A stretch of 8,546 bases of DNA from an uncultured Ilumatobacter sp. (lineage in GTDB: Bacteria; Actinomycetota; Acidimicrobiia; Acidimicrobiales; Ilumatobacteraceae), in the NCBI GenBank assembly GCA_938049325.1, contig CALICC010000306.1, positions 1 through 8,546 of the forward strand, given 5' to 3'. The position numbers were made by a program, and so were the translations under genes. This document shows positions 1 through 6,348 of the stretch, piece by piece. Under the pieces are notes generated by a model that saw only the letters and a program-made list of their open reading frames with translations, made no database searches and had not been told where the DNA came from. Position 1 is the stretch's first letter, and the number at the start of each line of letters is the position of its first letter.

Positions 1-1826
1 GGAAGGGGACCTGTCGGCCATGACTCGGCTGGCCAAGCAACACATTCGAGTTGCGCTGGAAACGCATCGACGACGCCGGTCGGGTCGAAGTCGATCGAGG
101 CGGTGACGAGATCGCGGCCGTCGTTGATCGCGACCGAACACTGCACCCGAATGCAGTCGATGACGGTGCCGTCGCCTGCCTCGAACGATCGTTGCACCCG
201 GGTTCGCAAGGAGAGCGAGCCGGACTGAAGGACGGTGGCGTTCACGAAGACCGCCGCGCTGCACGTTGACGGGTCCAGCGGGTCGGGGAACGGCCCGGCG
301 CACTGTCGAACCAACTTGGAGCCGAAGGAACGAAAGTTGACACCCCGAATCTCGATGGTCTGACCGTCGAAGAGGCCGGCGTTCGGCAACGCACGGATTT
401 CGGGCGGCGGCGCAAGCGGCGCGTCTGGGTCGAAGTCGAGGGCTTGCGTCAGCACGAAGCTTCCATTGGGGCCGTCGACGAACGCGTTGAGTTCGCAGTC
501 TGACGTGGCGCAGTCGGTCCCGTCGACGCCGACGAGGCGGGGAAGAGCGAGCCTGACCGGATCGACGTCTTCAACTTCCCCTTCGAACAGGGTTTCGCAG
601 CTGCGACCCGGACCTTCCTCGGACAGGCACACGGCGAGTTGGACGAACGAGCCAAGAGCGACCGAGGTGACCATGACGTCGACGAATTGCAGGTCGATCA
701 AGTCGGTGTTGGGAGTGACGGTGAGCGACGGGGGTGGGGGAGGGGGCACGGAGGTGTCGAACGAGATCGGAATCTCGATCGTCTCGAACGGGGAAACCTC
801 GACGAAGATCGCGCATTCGATCTCAGCGCAGTCGGTCGCACCCGCTTGTCGCGAAACGTTGATTTCGATGGCGTCGTCGGTCGGTAGTGGTTGTTGGGCT
901 GAGCTCGCCCAGAGGCAACCCGATCCGTCGGTCAGGCACTGTCGGATTTCGACGAACGTTGCGGTTTGGGTATCGGAGATCTCGATGGACACGCTCTGGT
1001 TGTCGAGGAGGTCGACGGAGGGCGTTGCTGTGGCGGATGGGGCAGGAAACGGATCTCGGAGCACATCGAACGGAGCGGGAACGCCGGTGAAGTGGTCGAC
1101 GTGTGTCGGGGCGCTCACGATGACGGAACACAGGGATCCCGGCGTGGCGCAATCGACGGAGCCGACTCGCCGCCGAACCACGAAGCCGACCGGATAGAGC
1201 TCGCCTTGCTCGTCGGTGTACGCCGGCCGCACGTTGTCGCTACAGGTGTATCCGGCGCATTGAACGACCAGGTACTCCTCGCCCGGCGTGAAATCGCTGC
1301 CGCGGACTTCGACGAGTTGGCGATCGGCGTACTCCTCGACGGGAGAGATCGTGACGGTCGGGAAGACTTCTGGCGCGTTCGGGTTGACGGCGATCGGCGC
1401 GGGAGCGATGCCGAGGTCGCTGTTCGGACCGAGTTCGAGCACGCGGAGCTCGCAAGCGACCCGCGTGCAGTTGGTCAACTGCTGGTCGCCGACGATCCTT
1501 CGACGCACACGCATCGCGGTCTCCGCGGCGCCTGCGTCGTCGGAGAAGACGAACGTTCTCGGGCCGCAACCGGCTTCGCTCTCAGCGGGACACTGAGCAA
1601 TCAGGAAGCCCGTGTTACGCGGTAGGTCGTTGAGTGTGATCGTGATGAGTTCGCCGGGTTCGAGCAACCGATCGGGAGAGTAGGTCATGGTCGGCGTCGT
1701 CACTTGTGCGAGCGCGGGTCGGGCCTCGGCCGGTGCGGTCACGCTGCCGAGTGCAATGAGCGCGGAGGTTGCTGCCAGCACGGCGGCGAGCGCCAATCGA
1801 ATTCGGCTTGCGATGTGCGATCTCAT
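1..1826 (-). CDS. Secreted protein with five tandem neocarzinostatin-fold domains (partial, C-terminus beyond left edge)
   Basis: Reading from ATG at 1826 the frame stays open to the window edge, giving 608 complete codons. An AGGA Shine-Dalgarno (1835-1838) lies 8 nt upstream. Residues 1-40 form a signal peptide: Arg-rich start, hydrophobic LALAAVLAATSALIAL, then AEA or ALA cleavage sites. Five repeats follow at about 45-148, 156-255, 262-356, 368-465 and 488-581. Each has an LxxGQxVxIxxx strand pattern and four Cys: 79/87/120/125, 190/195/226/233, 297/304/333/338, 400/410/439/444, 509/522/558/563. Neocarzinostatin has disulfides 37-47 and 88-93; the second pair's 5-residue spacing recurs in four of the five repeats. 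Domain 5 is closest, with NAGLFDGQTIEIRGVNF, RQCAG, RRSFE-like QRSFEAGDG and DCIRVQCSV. Pro-rich hinges (361-366, 483-485) separate domains. A Cys-containing tail follows residue 581. The single-domain family carries enediyne chromophores, but no enediyne biosynthesis gene is visible here, so an extracellular binding or adhesive role is more likely (inference). Confidence 0.85.
   Translation of the reverse strand, partial: MRSHIASRIRLALAAVLAATSALIALGSVTAPAEARPALAQVTTPTMTYSPDRLLEPGELITITLNDLPRNTGFLIAQCPAESEAGCGPRTFVFSDDAGAAETAMRVRRRIVGDQQLTNCTRVACELRVLELGPNSDLGIAPAPIAVNPNAPEVFPTVTISPVEEYADRQLVEVRGSDFTPGEEYLVVQCAGYTCSDNVRPAYTDEQGELYPVGFVVRRRVGSVDCATPGSLCSVIVSAPTHVDHFTGVPAPFDVLRDPFPAPSATATPSVDLLDNQSVSIEISDTQTATFVEIRQCLTDGSGCLWASSAQQPLPTDDAIEINVSRQAGATDCAEIECAIFVEVSPFETIEIPISFDTSVPPPPPPSLTVTPNTDLIDLQFVDVMVTSVALGSFVQLAVCLSEEGPGRSCETLFEGEVEDVDPVRLALPRLVGVDGTDCATSDCELNAFVDGPNGSFVLTQALDFDPDAPLAPPPEIRALPNAGLFDGQTIEIRGVNFRSFGSKLVRQCAGPFPDPLDPSTCSAAVFVNATVLQSGSLSLRTRVQRSFEAGDGTVIDCIRVQCSVAINDGRDLVTASIDFDPTGVVDAFPAQLECVAWPAESWPTGPL
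84..1694 (-). repeat. Five tandem neocarzinostatin-like protein repeats
   Basis: This is a protein-level repeat of about 95-105 residues, present five times within the secreted protein. Each unit carries two Cys pairs in the same order. Domains 1, 2 and 5 keep the basic stretch before the second Cys pair (VRRR, VRRR, VQRSFE). Domains 3 and 4 have drifted most. The DNA copies differ enough that recent slippage or unequal exchange is not evident by eye. Confidence 0.75.
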
Positions 1827-1887
1827 GTGCCCCGTCCTGACGCGCCACCGAGGCGCCGTCCCACGTCCAAGATACCCGCACCTTGAT

Positions 1888-1902
1888 TCGACTCCCAGTC
1901 GA
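1888..1902. other. Small inverted repeat between the kinase and the secreted repeat protein
   Basis: TCGACT and AGTCGA form perfect 6-bp arms around a 3-nt loop. The site sits 21 bp past the kinase stop codon, on the way to the next minus-strand gene. There is no T-tract on either side, so it is a weak terminator or operator candidate at best. Confidence 0.25.
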
Positions 1903-1923
1903 GCGTTCTGACGGCGAGGTCGG

Positions 1924-2811
1924 TCAGGTGGTGAGCAAAGCCTCCACATCGTGGTGGAGGGGGAGCGACGGCACGGCACCGGCGACGGTGGTGGCAAGTG
2001 CCCCGGCCGCAGCGGCCCACCGAGCAGCGTCGACAGTCGATGCTCCGGTTGACATTCGGGCAGCGAGGTTGCCGCAGAACGCGTCGCCGGCGCCGGTCGT
2101 ATCGATGGGATCGACGGGAACGGGAGCGACGGTGACGGTCGATTCGTTGATTCGATCGAGCGTTGCGCCGGCCGATCCTCGGGTCACGATGACTGTCTCA
2201 GCGCCAGAGAGCAGAAGTGATTGGATGCCGCCGGCGAGTTCGGCCTCGTGTTCGTTGGGAACGACGACCGAACAGTTGTCGAGCAGTTCGTCAGGAAGCT
2301 GTTCAGCGGGCGCGGGGTTGAGGATCGTGGTCGCCCCGCTCGCGCTGGCGTGCTCGAACGCGATGCTCACCGTCGTGATCGGAACCTCGAGCTGAGCGAT
2401 GACCACGCGACCTCGTGGAGGGTTCGAGCCGGGCCAGACCGTTGCGGCGTTTGCTCCTGCCACCACCACGATCGAATTCTCACCCCGATCGTCGACGACG
2501 ATGAGTGCGCGGCCAGTCGGGATTGCTTCGTGGGCGGTCAACCAGCGATCGGTGATTCCTTCGGACCGGACCACCTCGCGGAGACTCCTCCCGGCAGCGT
2601 CGTTGCCGACCGAGCCAACCAGTGCGACGGAGGCGCCGGCGCGGGCGGCGGCGACGGCCTGGTTGAGCCCTTTCCCGCCGGGGAATTCGTCAAATGTCGA
2701 TCCCGAGACAGTCTCACCGGGTTGTGGGTGGCGCTTCGTGCGTGTGACGAGGTCGAGATTCAGACTGCCAACGACGACGACATCGAAGTTGGCAGAAGCC
2801 GATGCGCTGAT
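1924..2811 (-). CDS. rbsK: Ribokinase-type PfkB-family sugar kinase, probably started at a non-canonical ATC
   Basis: The product would phosphorylate ribose, or a related sugar or nucleoside, with ATP in the cytosol. About 295 residues, the usual length. Counting from ATC 2811: FDVVVVGSLNLDL strand at 9-21, HPQPGETVSG at 28-37, substrate-binding PGGKGLNQAV at 44-53, GANAA at 119-123, QLEVP at 140-144, LNPAPAEQLPDELL at 164-177, PNEHEAE at 185-191, and the catalytic and anion-hole motif DTTGAGDAF at 237-245 with base Asp243. All align with E. coli RbsK by memory. The start is unusual. An in-frame TGA at 2850-2848 blocks upstream extension, and no ATG, GTG or TTG occurs before beta-strand 1. 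The first standard start, GTG 2574, would delete 79 residues including PGGKG. ATC at 2811 lies one base after the whiB stop with AGGG 9 nt upstream, so translational coupling is likely. Substrate specificity cannot be settled from sequence. Confidence 0.88.
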   Translation of the reverse strand: MSASASANFDVVVVGSLNLDLVTRTKRHPQPGETVSGSTFDEFPGGKGLNQAVAAARAGASVALVGSVGNDAAGRSLREVVRSEGITDRWLTAHEAIPTGRALIVVDDRGENSIVVVAGANAATVWPGSNPPRGRVVIAQLEVPITTVSIAFEHASASGATTILNPAPAEQLPDELLDNCSVVVPNEHEAELAGGIQSLLLSGAETVIVTRGSAGATLDRINESTVTVAPVPVDPIDTTGAGDAFCGNLAARMSTGASTVDAARWAAAAGALATTVAGAVPSLPLHHDVEALLTT

Positions 2812-2812
2812 G

Positions 2813-3115
2813 TCAGCTGGCCCTGGCGCGCACGCCGATCGGCGCGATCAATCGGTACCCGGCGGCGTGGCGTTCGTCTTCCGACTCGCCTCCCCAGAAA
2901 CCGTATTCGTGGTGCTCGCGGGCGAAGGTCATGCACGACGCTTGCACGCTGCAGCTCGCACACACCGCCTGCGCGGCTGACTCGCGTCGCTCTCGAGCCT
3001 GTGGCCGCTCAGCTGCCGATGGAAAGAACAGATGCGTGAGTCCCTTGCAGGCGCCCTCGCTCATCCAATCGTTCGCCTCGGCATCGTGTTCGAACTGCAG
3101 ATCGATAGCGGTCAT
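2813..3115 (-). CDS. WhiB-family iron-sulfur transcriptional regulator
   Basis: A 100-residue WhiB-like (Wbl) protein, a family restricted to actinobacteria and their phages that binds a [4Fe-4S] cluster and usually acts with the primary sigma factor. The four ligands are Cys23, Cys52, Cys55 and Cys61 (C-x28-C-x2-C-x5-C). They are followed by the hallmark YGFWGGESEDER (71-82), whose G-x-W-G-G turn contacts sigma region 4 in studied members, and a basic tail (GYRLIAP...RARAS) expected to bind DNA. Start ATG 3115 is preceded by a GAGGGGA purine stretch about 9 nt upstream. A 143-bp leader with a recognisable promoter precedes it, and the kinase gene follows one base after its stop. Which Wbl subclass (WhiB1, WhiB2/WhmD, others) cannot be decided from this sequence alone. 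Confidence 0.95.
   Translation of the reverse strand: MTAIDLQFEHDAEANDWMSEGACKGLTHLFFPSAAERPQARERRESAAQAVCASCSVQASCMTFAREHHEYGFWGGESEDERHAAGYRLIAPIGVRARAS
2821..2824 (-). promoter_or_regulatory. Candidate ribosome binding site for the kinase
   Basis: AGGG on the minus strand lies 9 nt before ATC 2811, inside the last codons of whiB. Its spacing is what supports the ATC start. It is a short match and only suggestive. Confidence 0.3.
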
Positions 3116-3144
3116 GTACTCGTTCCCCTCGAGTCGAGACTGTT

Positions 3145-3160
3145 CGATCTCCCCAGATCG
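3145..3160. promoter_or_regulatory. Perfect inverted repeat in the whiB leader
   Basis: CGATCT and AGATCG form 6-bp perfect arms around a CCCC/GGGG loop. The site lies about 20 bp downstream of the predicted transcription start and 30 bp before the whiB start codon. It could be an operator or an mRNA hairpin. Confidence 0.4.
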
Positions 3161-3186
3161 GCAGTCGTTGTGGCTTACGAGGGGTG

Positions 3187-3215
3187 ACAGTAGAACAAAT
3201 CAATCGGGCAGTCAA
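3187..3215 (-). promoter_or_regulatory. Sigma70-type promoter of whiB and the kinase
   Basis: On the minus strand TTGACT (-35, 3215-3210) is followed by exactly 17 nt and then TACTGT (-10, 3192-3187). Transcription should start near 3180 and run into whiB. A second TTGACT at 3236-3231 lies exactly 21 bp upstream of the first. The segment is noticeably AT-richer than its surroundings. Confidence 0.65.
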
Positions 3216-3258
3216 TTGTCCTCTGCAAGTAGTCAAAAGTTTCTCGATCGGGGGTCCG

Positions 3259-4329
3259 TCACGCGTTGATCAGTGCGGCGACTCCCGCCGAGAACCGGTC
3301 GAGATCATCTTGGGTGGTGTCCCATGCAGTCATCCACCGCACCTGGTCGATCGACGGATCCCAGTCCCAGAAGAAGCACCAGTCGCGCAGCGGCGCAATC
3401 GCCGCTGACGGCAGCCTCGGGAACAAGCTGTTGACCTCGGGCGGACCGTCGAGTTCCACGCCGGCAATGCCCGAGACGAGTCCATGAAGTTGTGTTGCCA
3501 TGCGGTTGGAGTGACCGCCGAGGTCGATCCACAGATCGTTGTCGAGCAGCGCGTTGAACTGCGCGGCGAGGTACCGCATCTTGGAGGGCAACTGGGTGAC
3601 CTGCTTGCGAACGAACTCCGAGCCGATTGCGATCTGAGGATCGAGAAAGACGACGGCCTCTGCACCGAGTGCGCCGTTCTTCGTGCCGCCGAAGCTGATG
3701 GCGTCGACGCCGGCGTCAACGGTGAATCGGCGGAGCGCGTCAGGGGAAGCGCCGAGCGCGGCTGTTGCGTTCGCGATGCGTGCTCCGTCGAGATGCACCA
3801 GCATGTTGTGACGATGCGCAGCGTCGCAGACCGCGGCGATCTCGTCGACGGTGTAGAGCGTTCCGAGTTCGGTCGGCTGCGTGATCGACACGATGCCCGG
3901 CTGTGCGTGGTGCACGACGCCGCGAAGGTGTGCCACGTCGTCGATCATCGCTGGCGTGATCTTGGCGTCGTCGGAGGCGACGTCGATGAGCTTCGTCGAC
4001 AGGATTCGTTCGGGGGCGCCGGTCTCGTCGGCCTCGATGTGAGACCAGTTGGTGCAGATGATCGCGTGGTTCGGACCGGACAGTGAGCCGAGCATCGTGC
4101 CGAGCGCTGCGACGTTTGCTCCCGTGCCATTGAATGTCAGACGGGTCACCACATCGCGTCCGAAGAGCTCCCGGAATCGCTCTTCGCATTCGCGTGTATG
4201 GGCGTCTTCGCCGTACGCGAGCGCATGGCCGGAGTTGGCGGCGGTCACGGCATCGAGAACCGCTGGATGCGCGCCGGCGGCGTTGTCACTCGCAAACGAT
4301 CGTTCGGGAGCGAGAGGGAGTGAGGTCAT
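3259..4329 (-). CDS. ltaE: Low-specificity L-threonine aldolase-type PLP enzyme
   Basis: A fold-type I PLP enzyme of the beta-eliminating lyase/threonine aldolase family that splits L-threonine or allo-threonine into glycine and acetaldehyde. At 356 residues it is full length. Visible motifs: SFASDNAAGAHP (11-22), AYGED (38-42), FNGTGANV phosphate-contact loop (66-73), SHI with His97 likely stacking on the cofactor ring, HLDGARIANA (179-188) with Asp181 and Arg184, and SFGGTKNG (212-219) with Lys217 as the expected Schiff-base lysine. RKQVTQLPSKMR and VRWMTAWDTT match the C-terminal lobe of the family. Start ATG 4329 coincides with the conserved N-terminus. No good Shine-Dalgarno is present, so leaderless or weak initiation is possible. 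It appears to be a single transcription unit, divergent from the methyltransferase gene. Related beta-eliminating lyases share this scaffold, so the substrate is inferred. Confidence 0.9.
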   Translation of the reverse strand: MTSLPLAPERSFASDNAAGAHPAVLDAVTAANSGHALAYGEDAHTRECEERFRELFGRDVVTRLTFNGTGANVAALGTMLGSLSGPNHAIICTNWSHIEADETGAPERILSTKLIDVASDDAKITPAMIDDVAHLRGVVHHAQPGIVSITQPTELGTLYTVDEIAAVCDAAHRHNMLVHLDGARIANATAALGASPDALRRFTVDAGVDAISFGGTKNGALGAEAVVFLDPQIAIGSEFVRKQVTQLPSKMRYLAAQFNALLDNDLWIDLGGHSNRMATQLHGLVSGIAGVELDGPPEVNSLFPRLPSAAIAPLRDWCFFWDWDPSIDQVRWMTAWDTTQDDLDRFSAGVAALINA

Positions 4330-4470
4330 GGCGTGATTCTCGCACCAGTTCGGCCTGGACCGTGTGGCTCAGGTGATTCACGCATGTCTGCGGGCCCGGC
4401 GTCTCCAATTCGAAGCCCGACCAAACCTAGGATGCCGATTGGGCCAGGCACGCTCGCCCGAGGGACCGCA

Positions 4471-4477
4471 GAGGTGA
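4471..4477 (+). promoter_or_regulatory. Ribosome binding site of the methyltransferase
   Basis: GAGGTGA lies 7 nt before ATG 4485 and fixes that start. This is the last part of the 155-bp divergent region between the aldolase and the methyltransferase. TAGGAT around 4430 is a possible -10 element, but I could not find a matching -35. Confidence 0.7.
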
Positions 4478-4484
4478 AGACAAC

Positions 4485-5246
4485 ATGACCGATCAGCTAC
4501 GAGAACCACGCCTGTCGATCCCGGTCGAATTGCGTCGAGGCGCACTCCGGGGGGACCAGTGGAAGTCAATCGAGTCGGGTCGGGCGCTCGTCGACAACTT
4601 CCTCGCCTTGGCGGAATGGGAATCGCTGGCGAACAAGAAGGTGCTCGACATCGGATGCGGCGTCAAGATCGCCCAGGCCATCCTCGAATACGACCTACCG
4701 ATCGGTCACTACCACGGACTCGACATCAGCACGGATCTCATCGACGCACTCAACGAAGGCGCCGGGGGTGATGACCGCGTCGAGTTCACGTTCTCCGACA
4801 TCTACAACGAGCTCTACAACCCGAACGGTGAACAGCTCACCGACACCTCGCAGTTCCCGATCGCTCCGGCCAGCGTCGACGTCGCTTGGGCGTTCAGCGT
4901 CTTCACCCACCTGAACTCCGAGGACACGAAGCACACGCTCCGCATGGCTCGCGAATGCCTCGTCGACGGCGGACTGTTCCTCTTCTCGGCGTTCGTCGAC
5001 CGTTCCGAAGGCGCAGCGCCGTTCGTCGACGCGATTCCATCTCAACCGCTCAAGTGGGCCATCTTCTCCGAAGAACACTTCATCGATCTCGTGCTGGATT
5101 CCGGACTGGAGATCGTCCGGTATCGGGAACCTGACGAGCACATCCAGCACCAGCTCCTGTGTCGTCGAGTCGACTCGCCGTCACGACTCGTGCCAGACAT
5201 CGAGGAGACCGACTTCGTGCGTGACGGTCACGCGATGGCCCCGTAG
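4485..5246 (+). CDS. Class I SAM-dependent methyltransferase
   Basis: A 253-residue Rossmann-fold methyltransferase of the broad Methyltransf_11/25 type. Motif I is VLDIGCGVK (53-61), slightly off the usual GxGxG because Val-Lys replaces the third glycine. HYHGLDIS (75-82) ends beta-2 with Asp80, expected to hold the SAM ribose. FTFSDIY (101-107) corresponds to motif III. SVDVAWAFSVFTHL (130-143) is the beta-4 segment typical of this group, and LVDGGLFLFSAF (159-170) is beta-5. The C-terminal 60 residues are acidic and have no recognised domain. Start ATG 4485 follows a strong GAGGTGA site. The glycosylase gene follows after 6 nt in the same frame, so co-transcription is likely. The acceptor is unknown, as the sequence gives no clue whether it is a small molecule, lipid, sugar or macromolecule. 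Confidence 0.88.
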   Translation: MTDQLREPRLSIPVELRRGALRGDQWKSIESGRALVDNFLALAEWESLANKKVLDIGCGVKIAQAILEYDLPIGHYHGLDISTDLIDALNEGAGGDDRVEFTFSDIYNELYNPNGEQLTDTSQFPIAPASVDVAWAFSVFTHLNSEDTKHTLRMARECLVDGGLFLFSAFVDRSEGAAPFVDAIPSQPLKWAIFSEEHFIDLVLDSGLEIVRYREPDEHIQHQLLCRRVDSPSRLVPDIEETDFVRDGHAMAP

Positions 5247-5252
5247 CGGCCG

Positions 5253-5837
5253 ATGGCCACACGGTCGCTGAATCATCTGCTCTCCGAGATCCGTGCGTGC
5301 ACGGTGTGCGAACAGCATCTTGAACACGGCCCACGGCCCATCGTGCAGGCCAGTAGCGATGCGCGAATCGTGATCATCGGTCAAGCTCCCGGACGCCGAG
5401 TGCACGAATCCGGGGTGCCGTGGGACGACCCCAGCGGGCGCACGCTGCGTCAGTGGTTGAACGTGACCGAGGAACAGTTCTACGACCCGAACATCGTCGC
5501 GCTCGTGCCCATGGGATTCTGCTATCCGGGCTCGGCGTCGTCGGGCGACAAGCCGCCACGGCCAGAATGTGCGCCCCTCTGGCACGAACGGCTGTTGAGT
5601 GAGCTCGCAGCCGACCGTCTCGACATCATCATCGGCACGTACGCTCAGAAGCGCTACATCCAGAACAGGATGAAGACGCTCACCGAAACAGTGGCGAACT
5701 GGGCGACGTACCTTCCGAGCACGGTCGTGCTTCCGCACCCGTCGCCGCGTAACCGGCATTGGTTGACGAAGAATCCGTGGTTCGAGACCGACACCGTTCC
5801 CGCCGTTCAAGCTCGCATCGCTCAATTCCTCAGCTGA
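5253..5837 (+). CDS. Uracil-DNA glycosylase superfamily protein with a probable Fe-S cluster
   Basis: A 194-residue protein of the UDG superfamily, which removes uracil or damaged bases from DNA. Motif I is IIGQAPGRRVHESG (41-54) and motif II is LPHPSPRN (160-167). The segment GVPWDDPSGRTLRQWL (54-69) is characteristic of the subgroup often annotated simply as uracil-DNA glycosylase family protein. Cys16, Cys19, Cys90 and Cys106 match in order and spacing the four [4Fe-4S] ligands of family 4 UDG (14/17/86/102 in Thermus, from memory). Family 4 normally has GEAPG; here the Glu is Gln, so base specificity or activity may differ. The first ATG after the preceding gene's TAG is 5253. No Shine-Dalgarno is visible, so coupling to the methyltransferase is probable. 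Full length. Confidence 0.88.
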   Translation: MATRSLNHLLSEIRACTVCEQHLEHGPRPIVQASSDARIVIIGQAPGRRVHESGVPWDDPSGRTLRQWLNVTEEQFYDPNIVALVPMGFCYPGSASSGDKPPRPECAPLWHERLLSELAADRLDIIIGTYAQKRYIQNRMKTLTETVANWATYLPSTVVLPHPSPRNRHWLTKNPWFETDTVPAVQARIAQFLS

Positions 5838-5857
5838 GCGGAGCGGCGATGTTCGAG

Positions 5858-5869
5858 GGGTGATCACCC
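5858..5869. promoter_or_regulatory. 12-bp perfect palindrome GGGTGATCACCC
   Basis: It lies 20 bp past the glycosylase stop and 33 bp before the zinc-ribbon start codon. A shorter palindrome, CTCAGCTGAG (5829-5838), overlaps the glycosylase stop codon. No T-run follows either one, so an operator for the downstream gene fits better than an intrinsic terminator. Confidence 0.35.
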
Positions 5870-5890
5870 GATGGGGCGGGGTTGAGACAG

Positions 5891-5896
5891 TACGGT
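5891..5896 (+). promoter_or_regulatory. Possible leaderless -10 element of the zinc-ribbon gene
   Basis: TACGGT ends 6 nt before ATG 5903, the spacing expected when transcription begins at the start codon. No Shine-Dalgarno lies near that ATG, which agrees with a leaderless mRNA. No clear -35 was seen. Confidence 0.25.
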
Positions 5897-5899
5897 TTT

Positions 5900-5912
5900 G
5901 TCATGACGAAAT
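5900..5912 (+). repeat. 13-bp direct repeat, copy 1 (overlaps zinc-ribbon start codon)
   Basis: GTCATGACGAAAT occurs here and again at 6286-6298. In this copy the central ATG is the start codon. Its core GTCATGAC is an 8-bp palindrome. Confidence 0.6.
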
Positions 5913-6292
5913 CGGATACCGAACCAGGCGTGGGGGAGGGGGTCGGTCGTTGCCGGTGGTGCCGTCGAGTTGTTGTGCGCCGGCCGGGTCCAGGTCGTCC
6001 CAAACAGTTCTGTAGTCAGAAGTGTCGGCAATGGGATTGGGTCTCGCGTCAGCGTGCAGCTGACCTTGCGCTCGGCGCCGACGAGATCATCGTCAACCGG
6101 CACGAACTCGACAAACTGCACGACGACTTGTACGTGTTGTCGTGTGCGGTCGCGGACGTCGAGGGCGACACGAGTGGTCGGCCGACGAACCGTGAGCTCC
6201 GTGAATCGCTCGACTGGATTCTTGCCGCGGCTCGGCCGCTCGTGCATCGTGAAGTCTCCGCACCCACCACATCACCCATCAAAACGTCATGA
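5903..6292 (+). CDS. Small C2-C2 zinc-ribbon protein, function unknown
   Basis: A 129-residue protein when started at ATG 5903. An in-frame TTG at 5882 would add seven residues but also has no ribosome site. Cys17-x2-Cys20 and Cys37-x3-Cys41 form a treble-clef or ribbon-like zinc site; the PGPGRPKQFCSQKCRQ stretch recalls short actinobacterial proteins with a GRPRxYCxxxCRQ signature. Basic WDWVSRQRAAD follows the last Cys. From about residue 55 the protein looks helical and charged (ADEIIVNRHELDKLHDDLYVL), a possible coiled-coil or dimerisation segment. There is no signal peptide or membrane segment. The zinc site and basic patch suggest nucleic-acid binding (inference). It stands alone between the glycosylase and a large non-coding stretch and is bracketed by a 13-bp direct repeat. 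I recognise the general type but not a named function. Confidence 0.75.
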   Translation: MTKSDTEPGVGEGVGRCRWCRRVVVRRPGPGRPKQFCSQKCRQWDWVSRQRAADLALGADEIIVNRHELDKLHDDLYVLSCAVADVEGDTSGRPTNRELRESLDWILAAARPLVHREVSAPTTSPIKTS

Positions 6293-6298
6293 CGAAAT
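6286..6298 (+). repeat. 13-bp direct repeat, copy 2 (overlaps zinc-ribbon stop codon)
   Basis: An exact second copy of GTCATGACGAAAT. Here the same bases supply the TGA stop. With the preceding C it extends the palindrome to CGTCATGACG. Confidence 0.6.
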
Positions 6299-6348
6299 AG
6301 ACACTCGACGTCTGGGTCGGGGGATCGATCTCACTCGTACGCAATCTT

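Noticed and set aside
466..1197. Long plus-strand reading frame of 243 codons
   Set aside because: It lies opposite the secreted repeat protein, has low-complexity Ser/Thr/Arg composition and no domain. The minus-strand frame has a signal peptide and conserved repeats.
1..1826. Part of an enediyne antibiotic cluster
   Set aside because: Only the carrier-protein fold is present. No polyketide synthase, resistance or tailoring gene of that pathway is in the window, and tandem repeats do not fit a single-chromophore carrier.
5181..5867. Minus-strand reading frame of 228 codons
   Set aside because: It is opposite the glycosylase, which has clear motifs and Cys ligands. The antisense product is Arg-rich with no domain.
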